Of a DNA stretch of 64,000 bases, positions 62,330 to 64,000 are shown one piece after another. The notes beneath the pieces were generated by a model. That model was not told the DNA's origin and searched no databases. It worked only from the letters and a program-made list of their open reading frames with translations. A program made the position numbers and the translations under genes. Every line of letters begins with the position of its first letter. Within the stretch, counting starts at the first letter, position 1. The stretch is from Oasisia sp. SBJ-2009 (lineage: Eukaryota; Annelida; Polychaeta; Sabellida; Siboglinidae), in the NCBI GenBank assembly GCA_964017155.1, contig OZ024865.1, positions 44,949,196 through 45,013,195 on the forward strand. Reading direction: 5' to 3'.

Positions 62330-63115
62330 TTTTTTGTTAGGATGTATGTTGGAATACTGGCCAAGCTCAAAAGAAGAAGGAATGTCGCAAGTCCCTGATG
62401 ACATAGATCAAGAAGCTCTGGACAACATCCCGCTGCATTACGAAGACAAGCGCCGATGAAATATCAACCATGGGTGAGATGGCTAGAGGAATTGCCGGCC
62501 TGACAAATGGCAAAGCACATAGGATTACTGCGGAAGTATGCATGCAAGGAGGAGAACATCTGTTCAGCAGATATCACCAACTAAGCACCATGTTTAGGAG
62601 GTGTGTTCTATACCACAATCATGGAAGGATGCTAACATTGTAACCAACTACATGAAAAGTGATCGACGAGAGAGTGGGAACAAAAGTGGAATGTCTCTTT
62701 TTTCGACAGCAGGCAAGATCTTCACCAGCATACACCATAACAGAACATATATCCGCATAACACCAGAGGTAGTTGCGGAGACACAATGTGGCTTCAGAGG
62801 TAACCGGGGCACCTTGGATATGATATTTTGTCACCGACAGCTACAAGAAAAGTACTTCAGATCGGCCACTGTACATGGTGTGTGTCGACTTCAGTAAGGC
62901 GTTCGATACAGTTTGGAGGACCGGGATATGGTAGCTACTGAAGAAGTATTGATGCCTAGTAAAGTCCACAACTATGATCGAAGCTCTACATACCGGAATG
63001 ACGGCGAATGTTTGTGTTGGAGGGGAAGTCTCGGAATCGTTCAGTGTTACAAATGGGGTCAAACAAGGTTGTGTACTGGCCTCCACGCTCTTCTCCCTCT
63101 TCCTATAGGGTGTGG
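62330..63115 (+). mobile_element. Decayed RTE-like LINE reverse transcriptase
   Basis: Collinear RT motifs in shifting frames: ISTMGEMARGIAGLTNGKAH (62460), EVCMQGGEHLFSRYHQL (62533), IPQSWKDANIVT (62607), FSTAGKIFTSI (62699), ETQCGFRGNRGTLDMIF (62777), VDFSKAFDTVW (62885), and NGVKQGCVLAS after ESFSVT (63030-63090). No YxDD box is reached before the sequence diverges. Several frameshifts and stops; a 5'- and 3'-truncated fossil. Confidence 0.85.
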
Positions 63116-64000
63116 TATCACTAATCAACGGGTTGATCCGCCTTGTATTTGTTACGGTAATTTGGAATTCTTCTCTGAGCTCGTCAGTTATATTTCGTAT
63201 TTTGATATGTGAAGCAGCTTACTTGTTATTTGGTTGTTGTATAAAAAAAACATTTCAAAATGCAGGCCTTGTATGTGTTCCCATCACATGTGTGTTGTAC
63301 ATCAAACTATATGCTTACAAAATAAGTATGAGATATTTAATTGGTAATCACCAGGTATATTTTTGCGAAACTCTTCGAGTGAATTCTGCGAGAGCAATTA
63401 GGTAAACACAACTGTTCGTTTGATTCATAGTTTATGTAGCGCTATCTCAGACTTGACATCGAAAAGGTGGTTCGGCCACTTGAATCAAACGAAGGCACAC
63501 TAAGTTTACCATAAAGTGGATATCAAAATAATAAATATGATTATACATTAAGATTACTGTGGCATACAGATAAAGGCTTATTTATAAACAAAAAACTGAC
63601 TTCAACAGGATGCCCCGAGCGTAGTTACAGCGTAACACGCTGATAGGTAGTGATTATTTTGACGTGTGGCAATGACATAGTTATCATAGATCTTCATGTA
63701 GTGTTGCACATCTGTATACTATGAACAAATATATATATATATATTTATTTAGATTTATATATTACACATTTATGTTAACACATATGTGTTGTAGACCGAT
63801 GTGTCGTACCCGTGACCGTGACATGAATTTTGCTAAATACAAATTATTATATAAAAGGTAGAACATGTCTTAAGTCATCTGACGAATAAAGTAATATTCA
63901 AACAAAGATAACATTTTCATTTTTATTGTAGCGAGATGTTGATATAATCCTGCTGGTTACAATCTAAATTGTAGACACATGATCTGCAAAATGTATATCC
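63116..64000. other. Intergenic, no gene seen
   Basis: AT-rich, no supported gene to the end of the window. Confidence 0.35.

Overview
This is a eukaryotic, intron-bearing, repeat-rich window (AT-rich overall). It contains spliced genes, full-length and decayed LINEs, a tRNA-derived SINE family, many terminal-inverted-repeat (TIR) elements and long microsatellites. The gene structures and the repertoire (CR1/L2-like and RTE-like LINEs, hAT, pogo and Mutator-like MITEs) suggest a marine invertebrate, most likely a lophotrochozoan such as a mollusc. The species assignment is inference. There is one 200-base assembly gap (58801-59000).

Left part (1-12.5 kb): a GC-rich Ser/Arg-rich open frame on + (727-1863), then about 10 kb that is mostly transposon debris: two fragments of a non-LTR element on - (2830-4262, 11710-12432), a pogo/Tigger-type TIR element (5624-6778) and a hAT-like TIR element (7986-9252).

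Core (12.5-30.2 kb): two recognisable housekeeping genes stand head to head. TRMT2A (tRNA uracil-5-methyltransferase homolog A) runs leftward. Eight coding exons for its N-terminal half (RRM and linker, 278 residues) lie between 17122 and 12530, and the catalytic half was not found. RANBP1 (Ran-binding protein 1) runs rightward in six coding exons from 18749 to 28464, giving a complete 229-residue protein. Mammals have the same divergent pair (the HTF9 locus, RANBP1/HTF9A and TRMT2A/HTF9C). A perfect E2F-type site lies 76 bp before the RANBP1 ATG. RANBP1 intron 1 holds an apparently full-length two-ORF CR1/L2-like LINE with candidate 9-bp target duplications, a Mutator-like fold-back element and a hairpin MITE. 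A relative of that MITE sits in a TRMT2A intron.

Middle (30-54 kb): no supported host gene. It holds dispersed repeats of two unclassified families, five SINE copies, two LINE C-terminal remnants, a 201-bp MITE with a telomere-like core, and very large simple repeats. These are CA/TA, GT, an 8-mer CT-rich array, TA and TACA arrays, and a 1.2-kb G-rich hexanucleotide array built of three blocks (GGGGGC, then GGGGAC, then GGAGAC).

Right part (54-64 kb): a 58-61-bp minisatellite and a two-exon gene of unknown function on - (58293 to 55657, 253 residues). After the gap come a 1.8-kb TA-flanked TIR element (60300-62100) and an RTE-like LINE relic (62330-63115).
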